Positions 8,390-17,048 of a stretch of 64,000 nt of DNA are shown in pieces (the first letter of the stretch is position 1; every line of letters starts with the position of its first letter). Origin of the DNA: Dyadobacter psychrotolerans (GTDB lineage: Bacteria; Bacteroidota; Bacteroidia; Cytophagales; Spirosomataceae); NCBI RefSeq assembly GCF_004349265.1, contig NZ_SMFL01000020.1, positions 27,960 to 91,959 of the forward strand, in the 5' to 3' direction. A program made the position numbers and the translations under genes. The notes under the pieces were generated by a model that did not search any database, was not told the DNA's origin, and saw only the letters and a program-made list of their open reading frames with translations.

Positions 8390-9481
8390 TTACAATACAA
8401 TGGGTTTTACCAGGATCTGTCCATCACGTTCGAAAACACAAAGTGAGGTCTTTTTATCAGCCATCAGGGCAAGCTTGGGATATTGCCCATTCCCTATGGA
8501 AACGGTCTTCTGCCCATTAGGGCTGCGAAATTGAATAGCCCCATCCTTTTGCCACGCAATTGCAGGTCCTTTGCCGGTTTGCAAAATTACAGGGGTACGG
8601 CCCGCTCCTAATTTTATCTCCGGCTTTTCTGGCTCGGCTATATAGACTTCCAGTTGGCGTCTCCAGACTGTGGTAACTTTCCCATTTTCATCAGCCGCCA
8701 GGTCGCCGCCATCCATAGGACAGCCATCAATCATAAAGTCCCCTGTTCCAAGTTTCTGGGCTGTGCTAAAATGCTTGCCATTATCCTTGGAGCTGATCAG
8801 GTACATGTTCCGGGCTCCATCGAGCTTATTCCGGAACATAACATGCATACTGCCACTTTGATCAAAAGAAACAGTAGGCTTACAGCAGTCACAAATACCT
8901 TTTTGCTCTCCCTGATAGATCAATTGATTTTTCTCCCAAGTTAATCCACCATCTCTGGAAAGCGATCCATATAGATTATTGTTTCCCAGCCGTGAATCCA
9001 GCCACACGGTATACACATCGTTACCTTTACCTGCACTTAGGCCAGAGAGTGCTTCTTTGGCAGTTGAATCCGTATCAGTAACCTTCACAGGGGCAGACCA
9101 TTGATTATCTGCATTGGTAAGCCGCATCGAAAACAAATCACCATTGTGGTCACCAACTGTAACAACTGTATATTCTGCTGTTGTAACAATTTGCGGCCCG
9201 CGGCCCATACCCAGGCCCATTTTCGAGAAGTTGCCTAGCAGGTCAGGTTTGGAAAAGGATTTTCCCCCATCATTTGAGGATACAAAATACAAGTCCTTGT
9301 GATCACCATTTTTGACCCCATATACAATCCGGACCGTTCCATTTTCATCAATAGCGATCTCAGGTTGGCTACCCGTACCTAAATTATATTCAGCATCCGC
9401 AGGCCGGGGCAGATCTGCTTGAAAAGCCAGAAAGATGGGAAGGGCAATCAATAGGCCAAGTTTTGCCAAAAATATGTTCAT
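8390..9481 (-). CDS. Secreted BNR/sialidase-like beta-propeller protein
   Basis: The start at 9481 gives an N-terminal signal (MNIFLAKLGLLIALPIFLAF). An upstream in-frame ATG at 9595 would add 38 residues that do not look like part of the fold. The body has repeated BNR/Asp-box-like stretches: SSNDGGKSFSKP, SRDGGLTWEKN and SSKDNGKHFSTA, so it is a sialidase-superfold propeller. A CDCC motif (KGICDCCKPTVSF) sits mid-protein and could bind a metal. Sialidase activity itself is not implied. The position between copper genes suggests a periplasmic or secreted metal-linked role, which is inference. Divergent from the HYC_CC_PP gene at 9687. Confidence 0.72.
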   Translation of the reverse strand: MNIFLAKLGLLIALPIFLAFQADLPRPADAEYNLGTGSQPEIAIDENGTVRIVYGVKNGDHKDLYFVSSNDGGKSFSKPDLLGNFSKMGLGMGRGPQIVTTAEYTVVTVGDHNGDLFSMRLTNADNQWSAPVKVTDTDSTAKEALSGLSAGKGNDVYTVWLDSRLGNNNLYGSLSRDGGLTWEKNQLIYQGEQKGICDCCKPTVSFDQSGSMHVMFRNKLDGARNMYLISSKDNGKHFSTAQKLGTGDFMIDGCPMDGGDLAADENGKVTTVWRRQLEVYIAEPEKPEIKLGAGRTPVILQTGKGPAIAWQKDGAIQFRSPNGQKTVSIGNGQYPKLALMADKKTSLCVFERDGQILVKPIVL

Positions 9482-9686
9482 GGTTGATAATTTGAAAATG
9501 GAGCCGTTTTTTACAACATTTGTAATATAAATAGTAAGATGCATTACCTTAATTTTTACTAACTTAATATGGTTGTTTGCCGTAACAATGCCCATTGCTC
9601 ATCAATCCAAAAATTATGTAAGTCTGATCCATAATTGTATAAGTAGGTAAGGTATTTTTTTCTGATATTTGCGTTTTAAGTCCATC

Positions 9687-10088
9687 ATGAAAAAGCTTAC
9701 TGTACTTTTCCTGACCTTTCTTTACCTGGGTACTGCAACCGGTGTTACCTTACACCTGCACTACTGTATGGGGGAAGTGGTCAACTGGGAAGTTACAAAG
9801 GCAGACCAGGGCCACTGTGAAAATTGTGGGATGGATAAAAACAAATCCACAAAAAACGGGTGTTGTAAAGACGAGTTCAAGAAAGTAAAGACAGACGATT
9901 CCCGCAAACTGACAGAAAATACTTTCAGTAATCCACTGCTTTCTGTGGCAGTGTTAAATGAAGGGGTAACATATGATTTCTCAGCACCCTCTTATCCGAA
10001 TATTTTAGAGACGAGCAATCAAAGTAATGCTCCTCCCCGAAGTAAACCAGTCCCGGTTTATATTCTGCACTGTAGTTACCTGATTTAA
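9687..10088 (+). CDS. HYC_CC_PP family protein
   Basis: 133 residues from the start at 9687 (MKKLTVLFLTFLYLG signal). The three features behind the family name are visible: HLHYC near residue 22, GCC near residue 53, and PP near the C-terminus (NAPPRSKPVPVY). Cys and His are concentrated in the first half (HCENCGMDKNK), which suits metal binding in the periplasm. The family is largely confined to Bacteroidota and often accompanies copper RND genes, as here. First gene of the same-strand series that runs to 23057. Confidence 0.82.
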   Translation: MKKLTVLFLTFLYLGTATGVTLHLHYCMGEVVNWEVTKADQGHCENCGMDKNKSTKNGCCKDEFKKVKTDDSRKLTENTFSNPLLSVAVLNEGVTYDFSAPSYPNILETSNQSNAPPRSKPVPVYILHCSYLI

Positions 10089-10195
10089 AATTTCGTATCC
10101 CTTCTATGCCAGGCAAATGTATTTGTCGGGCTATTTGTGCTATACTCCTATCAGCACTGATCAATCTTTCTTTCAATTATTAAAATACAAAGTCT

Positions 10196-11263
10196 ATGCT
10201 ACGCATTAGCTATGGCGCATTTCTGCTGCTTGCCATTACTTCATTTTCCGCTTGCCGTAAACATGTCATGGAAGATATGCCCATGGAAAAAAATATCGAC
10301 TATCCTGCTGCTTATGTGGTTAATGGAGAAGATGCAACGGTTTCTGTGATCCGGTTATCAGATCAAACAGTATCAGAGACTTTGGATCTGATGACTGGTT
10401 CAGCAGAGATGATTATGTGGCCACATCACATCTACCATCTCCAGAGTTTGGGAGAGCATAGGTTAACTGTTGCAGTTCCGGGAATGGATTTAAGTGAAGG
10501 GCATGCGGGAGCAATGGCCGGAATGAAAGGAAAAGTTCTTGTCTTGGATGCTGTAAAGGGTACAGTTTTAAAAGATTTGGAAGTGCCTGTCATGAATCAC
10601 AACGCAGTTTATTCTCCTGATGGCAAAGAGATATGGACTTCTCAAATGGATATGGCAGGTAAAGTGCTTGTCTATGATGCAGCTACCTACACCTTGAAAA
10701 ATACAATCGCTGTGGGTATGGAGCCCGCCGAAGTAACATTTTCCGCAGATGGCTCTAAGGTTTACGTTGCTAATGGTGGCGATGACAACGTCTCGGTCAT
10801 AAACCCGGCAACAAAGGCCATCATTAAAACCATTGATGTTGGCGACAATCCAGTTGCCGCCTGGGTAGGATACGATGGAAAGATGTACGTGGACAATGAA
10901 GATGGTAAGTCAGTAAGTGTTATCAATGTTGCCTCTGATAAAGTAGTCCAGACCATCGCACTTGGATTTATGCCTGGCAGCGTTGCACACAACCCTACCA
11001 AAAAAGAGTTGTGGGTAACTGATCCGGAAAACGGTAAAGTACACTATTGGACCTGGGATGATGCCATGCAAGACTGGATGCATGGGAATGTCTTCGAAGC
11101 GGCAGCGGGCGCACACGCAGTTGGCTTCACAACAGATGGCAGTACTGCCTATGTAACCAATCAAATGGCGCAAAGTGTATCGGTTATTAATACCTCTAAT
11201 CACACTAAAATCAAAGACATTCTCGTCGGTAAGAAGCCAAACGGCATCGTACTCAAACAATGA
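10196..11263 (+). CDS. YncE-like beta-propeller lipoprotein
   Basis: 355 residues with a lipoprotein signal (LLAITSFSACRKH) and a Met-rich segment (VMEDMPMEKN) straight after the lipidated Cys. The rest is made of YVTN/YncE-type blades: YVVNGEDATVSVIRL, YVANGGDDNVSVINP, VDNEDGKSVSVINV, WVTDPENGKV and YVTNQMAQSVSVINT. Such propellers usually act as periplasmic or surface binding scaffolds. A link to copper traffic is inferred from the neighbours (HYC_CC_PP before, heavy-metal-binding protein after). Confidence 0.82.
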   Translation: MLRISYGAFLLLAITSFSACRKHVMEDMPMEKNIDYPAAYVVNGEDATVSVIRLSDQTVSETLDLMTGSAEMIMWPHHIYHLQSLGEHRLTVAVPGMDLSEGHAGAMAGMKGKVLVLDAVKGTVLKDLEVPVMNHNAVYSPDGKEIWTSQMDMAGKVLVYDAATYTLKNTIAVGMEPAEVTFSADGSKVYVANGGDDNVSVINPATKAIIKTIDVGDNPVAAWVGYDGKMYVDNEDGKSVSVINVASDKVVQTIALGFMPGSVAHNPTKKELWVTDPENGKVHYWTWDDAMQDWMHGNVFEAAAGAHAVGFTTDGSTAYVTNQMAQSVSVINTSNHTKIKDILVGKKPNGIVLKQ

Positions 11264-11300
11264 CTGTAACATTTATTTACCCTTAATATTTACCTGAATC

Positions 11301-11846
11301 ATGAAAACCATTCACGTTAAGAACATATTGCTCTTGATCATATTGATGATCCCTACGGTCCTATTCGCACAAGCCAATTATAAACAGCCCTTCAACATTG
11401 CCAAAGATGGCATGATCACTGATGCAGCAGGGACTACCATTGGCTCGGTTACGAAGGAAAATATTGTGAAGGACCACAAAGGCCACAAAATAGCATTCGT
11501 CGATGGAGAGGGCAGCCTGATTGATGCCCATACCAATAAGAAAATGGGGCGGATGGGTAAAGATGGTAAGACCTATTACAATGCAAATGGTGAAATATAC
11601 CTGACTGTGAAAGACAAAGGTGAAACCTGTGAAATTTACGACGCATCTGGTAAGAAGATCGGGGATGTCCATTCCAGTTACAAGGGTATGGCCTGCGGGC
11701 TGCATTGTTTTGAAAATGGCCTGGATGCCAACATGCAAAAGAAACCTGTCTCGGCAGCTGCCTATGTATGCCCGATGCACCCGGAGATCACCGGAAAAGA
11801 AGGGGATAGCTGCTCAAAATGTCATATGAAACTGGTCAAAAAATAG
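11301..11846 (+). CDS. Secreted beta-flower-like protein with C-terminal heavy-metal-binding domain
   Basis: 181 residues. The signal peptide ends at VLFAQ. Residues about 27-150 are short glycine-turn repeats (GMITDAAGTTIGSV, HKIAFVDGEGSLID, ETCEIYDASGKKIGDV) similar to the so-called 5-fold beta-flower proteins of Bacteroidota and to the protein at 29402. The C-terminus has YVCPMHPEITGKEGDSCSKCHMKL, the HMBD zinc-ribbon-like motif that also occurs at the N-terminus of both CusB adaptors here. This suggests metal transfer within the same periplasmic pathway. It lies 31 bp before the next gene, probably in one operon. Confidence 0.75.
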   Translation: MKTIHVKNILLLIILMIPTVLFAQANYKQPFNIAKDGMITDAAGTTIGSVTKENIVKDHKGHKIAFVDGEGSLIDAHTNKKMGRMGKDGKTYYNANGEIYLTVKDKGETCEIYDASGKKIGDVHSSYKGMACGLHCFENGLDANMQKKPVSAAAYVCPMHPEITGKEGDSCSKCHMKLVKK

Positions 11847-11877
11847 GTCAAATAATTCACTTTAACAGATTATCCCA

Positions 11878-12543
11878 ATGAAATCAATAAGCAAGGTATT
11901 CTTTTTGCTGACATGCATGTTACTGCTGACAGGTTCATCTCTATTTGCCCATAACGGGAAAAAGCACGGTAAAGCTAAGATGGACTCGGCCCAGGCGGTT
12001 GCGCCTGCTAGCCAGCACCAGCATGGCGGGCATGATAGTACAGCCATGCAAGCGGCTATGAGCCCTGATGGCGATCATCAGCATGGTCTTAGTGAGTTCC
12101 CCACACTACACCCCCTGGTCGTACACTTTCCAATTGTCCTATTAATCATTGCAGCCCTTCTCCAATGGGTAGGTCTGTTCTTTTATAAAAAAGAGATTAC
12201 AACGGTGGCCTGGGCACTTTTACTGTTTGGTTTTATTGGCGCTTACGCGTCATCGACCTGGTTTCATGCGCATACCGCGCAGCTGGCACCAGCTATTCAA
12301 GCTATACTCGAAGAGCATGAGAAGTATGCATCTTATACACAGTGGCTGTCAGGGCTAGCCCTGCTGGTACAGTCAGTCAATCTGTTTTTCCTGAAAAGAA
12401 ATGTTTGGATTAACGCTTCCATGGCTATCGTCATGAGTGCGGCTGCATTCTTTGTTGCCTATACAGGGCATCATGGTGCTGAACTGATCCATAAGCATGG
12501 CGTTGGGGCAAAAGGTTATTTACTGGAACAACATCATCATTAA
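11878..12543 (+). CDS. DUF2231-type membrane protein with His-rich region
   Basis: 221 residues. An N-terminal signal or anchor (VFFLLTCMLLLTGSSLFA) is followed by a His-rich stretch (HQHGGHDS, DGDHQHG). Four membrane segments start at LHPLVVHFPIVLLII (about 80-100), then at WALLLFGFIGAYA, WLSGLALLVQSVNLFF and SMAIVMSAAAFFVAYTG. HPLVVHFPI is the DUF2231 signature, with histidines that may bind heme or metal. The tail ends in HHHH. It sits directly before the cusA gene in the same direction, so a role in copper delivery or redox is plausible. Confidence 0.78.
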   Translation: MKSISKVFFLLTCMLLLTGSSLFAHNGKKHGKAKMDSAQAVAPASQHQHGGHDSTAMQAAMSPDGDHQHGLSEFPTLHPLVVHFPIVLLIIAALLQWVGLFFYKKEITTVAWALLLFGFIGAYASSTWFHAHTAQLAPAIQAILEEHEKYASYTQWLSGLALLVQSVNLFFLKRNVWINASMAIVMSAAAFFVAYTGHHGAELIHKHGVGAKGYLLEQHHH

Positions 12544-12584
12544 TAAATATTAAGACCTGCTAAGGGGAGGTTACAGAATTAAGT

Positions 12585-13880
12585 ATGGTACATCGTATTA
12601 TAGAATGGTCATTACAGAACCGGTTCATTGTACTGGTCTTATCGGCAGCACTGCTCGTATGGGGCGCGTTTGCCATTAAGAAGAACCCTATTGATGCCAT
12701 TCCGGATTTATCCGAAAACCAGGTAATTGTTTTTACCGAGTGGATGGGCCGGGGCCCCCAGTTAATTGAAGACCAGATTACTTACCCTTTGGTTACCAAT
12801 CTTCAGGGGCTTCCCAAAATCAAATATGTACGGGGCACTTCCATGTTTGGGATGAGTTTCATTTACGTTATTTTTAATGATGACGTGGACGTATATTGGG
12901 CGCGTGAGCGGGTTCTTGAAAGATTAAGTACTGTATCCCGCTCATTGCCCACCGGCGTCAGCCCACAACTTGGCCCTGACGGAACAGGGGTCGGACATAT
13001 ACTCTGGTATACACTGGATGCACCCGAAATGGACTTGGGGGAACAAAGGGCTTTGCAGGACTGGTATATCAAGTTTGCTTTGCAGAATGTTGAAGGGGTC
13101 AGTGAAATCGCCTCTTTTGGTGGTTTTCAAAAACAGTATCAAATTACCGTAGATCCAAATAAGCTGCTTTACTACCGCTTATCGGTACCAGAAGTAATGA
13201 GTGCAATCCGTTTGAATAATAATGAATCAGGCGGAAGAAAATTCGAGTTAAGTGACATTGGCTATATTATCAAGACGTCGGGCTATCTTCAATCCATTGA
13301 AGAAATTGAGAATATACCGGTCAAAAACCAGGCCAGTATCCCCATCAGAGTTTCAGATATAGCTTCCGTGCAGATGACAGGCGAAACCCGGCTTGGTATT
13401 TTTGATCAGGATGGGGAAGGTGAACGGGTTGGCGGTATTGTGGTCATGCGCTATGGTGAAAATGCGGCTGCTGTTATTGAAAAAGTAAAGGCAAAAATGA
13501 GCGAAGCTGCCAAGGGGTTTCCCAAGGGCGTTAAATTCGATATCGTCTACGACCGGGGGGAGCTGATCCAGGAGTCCGTTGATTCTATCAAGCACACATT
13601 AATTGAAGAAATGATCGTGGTCTCACTGGTAGTGATCATCTTTCTTTTTCACTGGCGCAGTGCATTAAGTATTATCATCCAGATTCCCATTACCCTTGCC
13701 GCTAGCTTCATTTTACTGAATGCCTTTAGTATCTCATCCAACATTATGTCCTTAACCGGTATCGCCCTTGCTATCGGCGTAATCGTCGACAACGGCATTA
13801 TTATGAGTGAAAATGCCTATAAGCATCTTTCTCAGCGGTATGAAGAGTGGCAGGAACAGCAGAAAACGACATCATTATGA
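12585..13880 (+). CDS. cusA: CusA-type RND copper/silver pump, N-terminal half (gene split)
   Basis: 431 residues covering TM1, the first periplasmic loop (with WARERVLERL, GPDGTGVGHILWYTL) and TM2-TM4. TM4 reads GIALAIGVIVDNGIIMSENAY, the form seen in monovalent (Cu+/Ag+) HME-RND pumps. The frame stops at 13878-13880 just after TM4, where homologues have a ~40-residue linker and then TM5. The rest of the pump is encoded in the -1 frame by the next gene, starting with an ATGA overlap. Adding one A to the A-tract at 13863-13866 would restore a single frame of about 1,075 residues, the normal size. So this is either a frameshifted gene, a sequencing error, or a translationally coupled split pump. 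Confidence 0.9.
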   Translation: MVHRIIEWSLQNRFIVLVLSAALLVWGAFAIKKNPIDAIPDLSENQVIVFTEWMGRGPQLIEDQITYPLVTNLQGLPKIKYVRGTSMFGMSFIYVIFNDDVDVYWARERVLERLSTVSRSLPTGVSPQLGPDGTGVGHILWYTLDAPEMDLGEQRALQDWYIKFALQNVEGVSEIASFGGFQKQYQITVDPNKLLYYRLSVPEVMSAIRLNNNESGGRKFELSDIGYIIKTSGYLQSIEEIENIPVKNQASIPIRVSDIASVQMTGETRLGIFDQDGEGERVGGIVVMRYGENAAAVIEKVKAKMSEAAKGFPKGVKFDIVYDRGELIQESVDSIKHTLIEEMIVVSLVVIIFLFHWRSALSIIIQIPITLAASFILLNAFSISSNIMSLTGIALAIGVIVDNGIIMSENAYKHLSQRYEEWQEQQKTTSL

Positions 13881-15811
13881 AATGGTTTAAGAAAAGAAAA
13901 GATAAGCAGCCCGATTGGATTACAGAATCCGAACGCCTGGCCATTATTGAAAAATCAAGCAAACAGGTATCCCGGGGGGTGTTCTTTGCGACAGTCATTA
14001 TTATTACATCTTTTCTTCCTGTATTTATGCTCACGGGACAGGAAGGTAAGCTGTTTCACCCTTTGGCCTATACGAAAACTTTCATTTTGATCGTGGACGC
14101 GTTGCTTGTCATTACGCTGGCCCCGGTGTTGATATCCTTTATCATGAAAGGTAAGTTCCGGCCCGATCACGCCAATCCAGTTAACAGAGTTCTCGAACGT
14201 GTTTATGAGCCCGTCATCAGGGGGGTTTTAAAATGGCGCAAGACTACATTGGCCGTCAACATTATTGCGCTTTTGGTCACTATACCATTACTGACCAGTC
14301 TTGGGTCTGAGTTCATGCCACCACTGGATGAGCAAAGCATCCTTTTCATGCCTGTAACGCTGCCGGACATATCGAATTCAGAAGCAAAACGGATCCTGCA
14401 GGTACAGGACAAAATTATTAAATCAGTTCCTGAGGTTGATAAGGTATTGGGAAAAGCTGGAAGGGCAAGTACTGCTACCGACAACTCTCCGATCAGCATG
14501 ATTGAGACGATCATCAAATTGAAACCAAAGTCCGAGTGGCGCGAAGGGGTTACAAAGAAGGATATTATTACCGAGCTTGATGCTAAACTTCAGATTCCGG
14601 GCGTAATCAACGGCTGGACCCAGCCGATCGTCAACCGGATCAACATGCTTTCGACCGGGATCCGTACTGATGTAGGTGTTAAAGTGTATGGCCAGAATCT
14701 GGATACCATCGCCAATGTGTCTGAAAGGGTTAAAAAAACGCTCGAAGGCACGGCAGGTATAAGTGACCTGTATGTAGAACCCGTGACAGGTGGAAAGTAT
14801 TTGTCTATCAACCCAAGAAGAGAAGATTTAAGCCGTTATGGGCTTAATGTCGATGATGTAAACCAAGCCGTAGAATTTGCATTGGGGGGGGCACCGATAG
14901 GAAACACCATTGAGGGCAGAAAGCGGTTTTCAATCAGCGTCAGGCTTGCCCAGAATTACCGAAACAGCGTAGAAACCATCAAGAGGTTACCATTGATGTC
15001 TGCATCTATGGGTGAAGTACCCCTATCAGCGGTGGCTGATGTGGTATTTGAAAACGGTCCTCCGATGATAGCCTCCGAAAACGCCATGCTGCGTGGCGCA
15101 GTATTGTTCAATGTTCGCGGCCGTGATCTGGGCGGAACCGTCCAGGAAGCCATCGAAAAGATCAGTAAATCAAATGGCGTGCTTCCACCGGGTTATTACC
15201 TGGAATGGAGCGGACAGTATGAAAACCTGATACGCGGTAAGCAGACGCTTTTGTGGATTGCTCCGGTCGTGCTGCTGATTATTTTCTTTTCACTGTATTT
15301 CGCTTTTCATTCCCTGCGCGAAGCATTTTTAAGCCTGATTACTGTACCCTTTGCTTTAATCGGTGGGGCGTATATGATCTATTTCTGGGGTGTTAACCTC
15401 TCGGTCGCAGTGGCTGTGGGTTTTATTGCTTTGTTTGGTATTGCCGTAGAAACCGGTATCGTCATGGTCATCTATCTGAATGATGCCATGCAGCAGCTGG
15501 TCACTAAAAAGGGGAATTCTGCTGAATCAATTACCGGAGATGACCTGCGCGAGTACGTAATCCATGGGGCGGTAAAACGTTTGCGGCCCAAGCTAATGAC
15601 CGTGTGCGTTTCGCTGTTTGGGTTGGTGCCTGTACTTTGGGCCAATGGCGTAGGAACGGATGTGATGCAGCCTATTGTACTACCGATGATCGGAGGCGTG
15701 CTTACATCATCTACGCATATCCTGTTGGTAACACCACTAATTTTTTTAATGACAAAGGAGTATGAGCTACGTAAATACGGAAAACTACAAATCCATGATA
15801 CACAGCATTAA
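13877..15811 (+). CDS. cusA: CusA-type RND copper/silver pump, C-terminal half (gene split)
   Basis: The half begins MKWFKKRKDKQPDW and soon enters TM5 (GVFFATVIIITSFLPVFML). It then carries TM6, TM7, the second periplasmic loop with the Met-containing substrate region, and TM8-TM12 ending in TPLIFLMTKEYELRKYG. The ATG at 13877 overlaps the previous stop (ATGA), the usual arrangement for translational coupling, so the two halves could in principle be made as separate chains. The frame is also open back to 13847. Next to TolC (17-nt overlap), CusB adaptors and copper ATPases, it is part of a Cu(I)/Ag(I) efflux system across the cell envelope. Confidence 0.88.
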   Translation: MKWFKKRKDKQPDWITESERLAIIEKSSKQVSRGVFFATVIIITSFLPVFMLTGQEGKLFHPLAYTKTFILIVDALLVITLAPVLISFIMKGKFRPDHANPVNRVLERVYEPVIRGVLKWRKTTLAVNIIALLVTIPLLTSLGSEFMPPLDEQSILFMPVTLPDISNSEAKRILQVQDKIIKSVPEVDKVLGKAGRASTATDNSPISMIETIIKLKPKSEWREGVTKKDIITELDAKLQIPGVINGWTQPIVNRINMLSTGIRTDVGVKVYGQNLDTIANVSERVKKTLEGTAGISDLYVEPVTGGKYLSINPRREDLSRYGLNVDDVNQAVEFALGGAPIGNTIEGRKRFSISVRLAQNYRNSVETIKRLPLMSASMGEVPLSAVADVVFENGPPMIASENAMLRGAVLFNVRGRDLGGTVQEAIEKISKSNGVLPPGYYLEWSGQYENLIRGKQTLLWIAPVVLLIIFFSLYFAFHSLREAFLSLITVPFALIGGAYMIYFWGVNLSVAVAVGFIALFGIAVETGIVMVIYLNDAMQQLVTKKGNSAESITGDDLREYVIHGAVKRLRPKLMTVCVSLFGLVPVLWANGVGTDVMQPIVLPMIGGVLTSSTHILLVTPLIFLMTKEYELRKYGKLQIHDTQH

Positions 15812-17048
15812 ACATGTAAAATGGTTGGTGCTGTTTTTGCTGCCGCTCACAAGTTGGGCACAGAAGCCGGTGTTTACACTGGATACTATTTTACAACGAA
15901 TAGATAACAACAACCTGATGCTGCAGTCCTATGGGCTTAAAGCGGACAGTTACAAACATAGTGGTGATGCAGCTACGGCCTGGATGCCGCCTATGGTAGG
16001 TTTGGGAACTTTCATGACCCCTTACCCCAATCAAATGATTATGGAATCCCGCGACAAAGGCAACCTGATGCTGCAGATCGAGCAGGATATACCTAATCTG
16101 GCAAAGCTCAGTGCGAAAAGAAAATACATTGCTTCCCAGGGCAATGTGGAAAGGGCCAACCGTGATATTACCCTTAATACCTATAAAGCACAGGCGAAAC
16201 GACTTTATTTCAACTGGCTCATTGCCCGCCAGCGTATAAGCGTGCTTGAAGAGAATGAGAAAATCATGGTTATGATGAAGAAGATCGAAGAAGTCAGGTA
16301 TCCCTATAACCAGTCACAACTTGGAGGGGTTTACCGGGCTGAATCGAAAATCCTGGAAAACCAGAATATGATCCGTATGCAGGAAGGCGCTATCGGGAAG
16401 GCGAAGGGATGGCTTAATAGCCTGATGAATGTAGTGGGTAACCAGGACTTTGAAATTGACACTACATACATCCCTTCCTTTCAGCCAGCCATGTACTACG
16501 ATACCGCTACGCTGGCTGACGTACGAATGGATGTTTTTAAAATGAATGAAAGTATCCGCTCCATGCAGCTCAATATCGAAAGCATGAAACAGCAGAAAAA
16601 ACCGGATTTTAAAATCCGCTTTGACCATATGTACCCACTCGACGCAATGATGCCTAATGCTTACAGCGTGATGGGGATGCTTAGCATCCCTATTGCCCCT
16701 TGGTCATCTAAAATGTACAAATCCGATATCAAGGGCATGCAGCTGAACATCCAGGGAATGCAAAAGGAACGTTCTGCGATGCTGGTGGAAACCCAGGGCA
16801 TGCTCTATGGGATGCAGTCAGAGATCGAGTCCATGCAGACCAGGGTCAGCACCATGCAGGAAAAAATAATCCCGGCCCTGCAAAAAGCAATGGACGCTTA
16901 CTTTGCCAATTATCAGGAGAACAAAGCCCAGCTGCCTGTTGTAATAGATGCCTGGGAAGCTTTGACGATGATGCAAATGAATGTGCTGGACGAGAAATTG
17001 AAACTCTATGAAATGATTGTGGATTATGAAAAAGAACTATATCGTTAG
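15795..17048 (+). CDS. TolC-family outer-membrane factor of the Cus system
   Basis: 417 residues with a signal peptide from the ATG at 15795 (VLFLLPLTSWAQ). Long helical stretches rich in Met and Gln follow (SMQLNIESMKQQKKPDFKIRF, MQLNIQGMQKERSAM, MQSEIESMQTRVSTMQEKI), typical of OMF coiled-coil barrels and unusually Met-rich. OMFs form trimeric tunnels through the outer membrane that join RND pumps and adaptors. The start overlaps the cusA end by 17 nt and the 3' end overlaps the CusB start by 23 nt, so translation is tightly coupled. The Met content may be an adaptation to Cu(I)/Ag(I). Confidence 0.87.
   Translation: MIHSIKHVKWLVLFLLPLTSWAQKPVFTLDTILQRIDNNNLMLQSYGLKADSYKHSGDAATAWMPPMVGLGTFMTPYPNQMIMESRDKGNLMLQIEQDIPNLAKLSAKRKYIASQGNVERANRDITLNTYKAQAKRLYFNWLIARQRISVLEENEKIMVMMKKIEEVRYPYNQSQLGGVYRAESKILENQNMIRMQEGAIGKAKGWLNSLMNVVGNQDFEIDTTYIPSFQPAMYYDTATLADVRMDVFKMNESIRSMQLNIESMKQQKKPDFKIRFDHMYPLDAMMPNAYSVMGMLSIPIAPWSSKMYKSDIKGMQLNIQGMQKERSAMLVETQGMLYGMQSEIESMQTRVSTMQEKIIPALQKAMDAYFANYQENKAQLPVVIDAWEALTMMQMNVLDEKLKLYEMIVDYEKELYR

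Noticed and set aside
8390..9481. The BNR protein as a true sialidase
   Set aside because: Asp-box repeats alone do not show the catalytic Arg triad/Tyr, and the setting is metal resistance.
13877..13880. Programmed -1 frameshift between the cusA halves
   Set aside because: There is no good slippery heptamer (the AAA is preceded by G) and no clear stimulatory hairpin. A missing A is a simpler reading.
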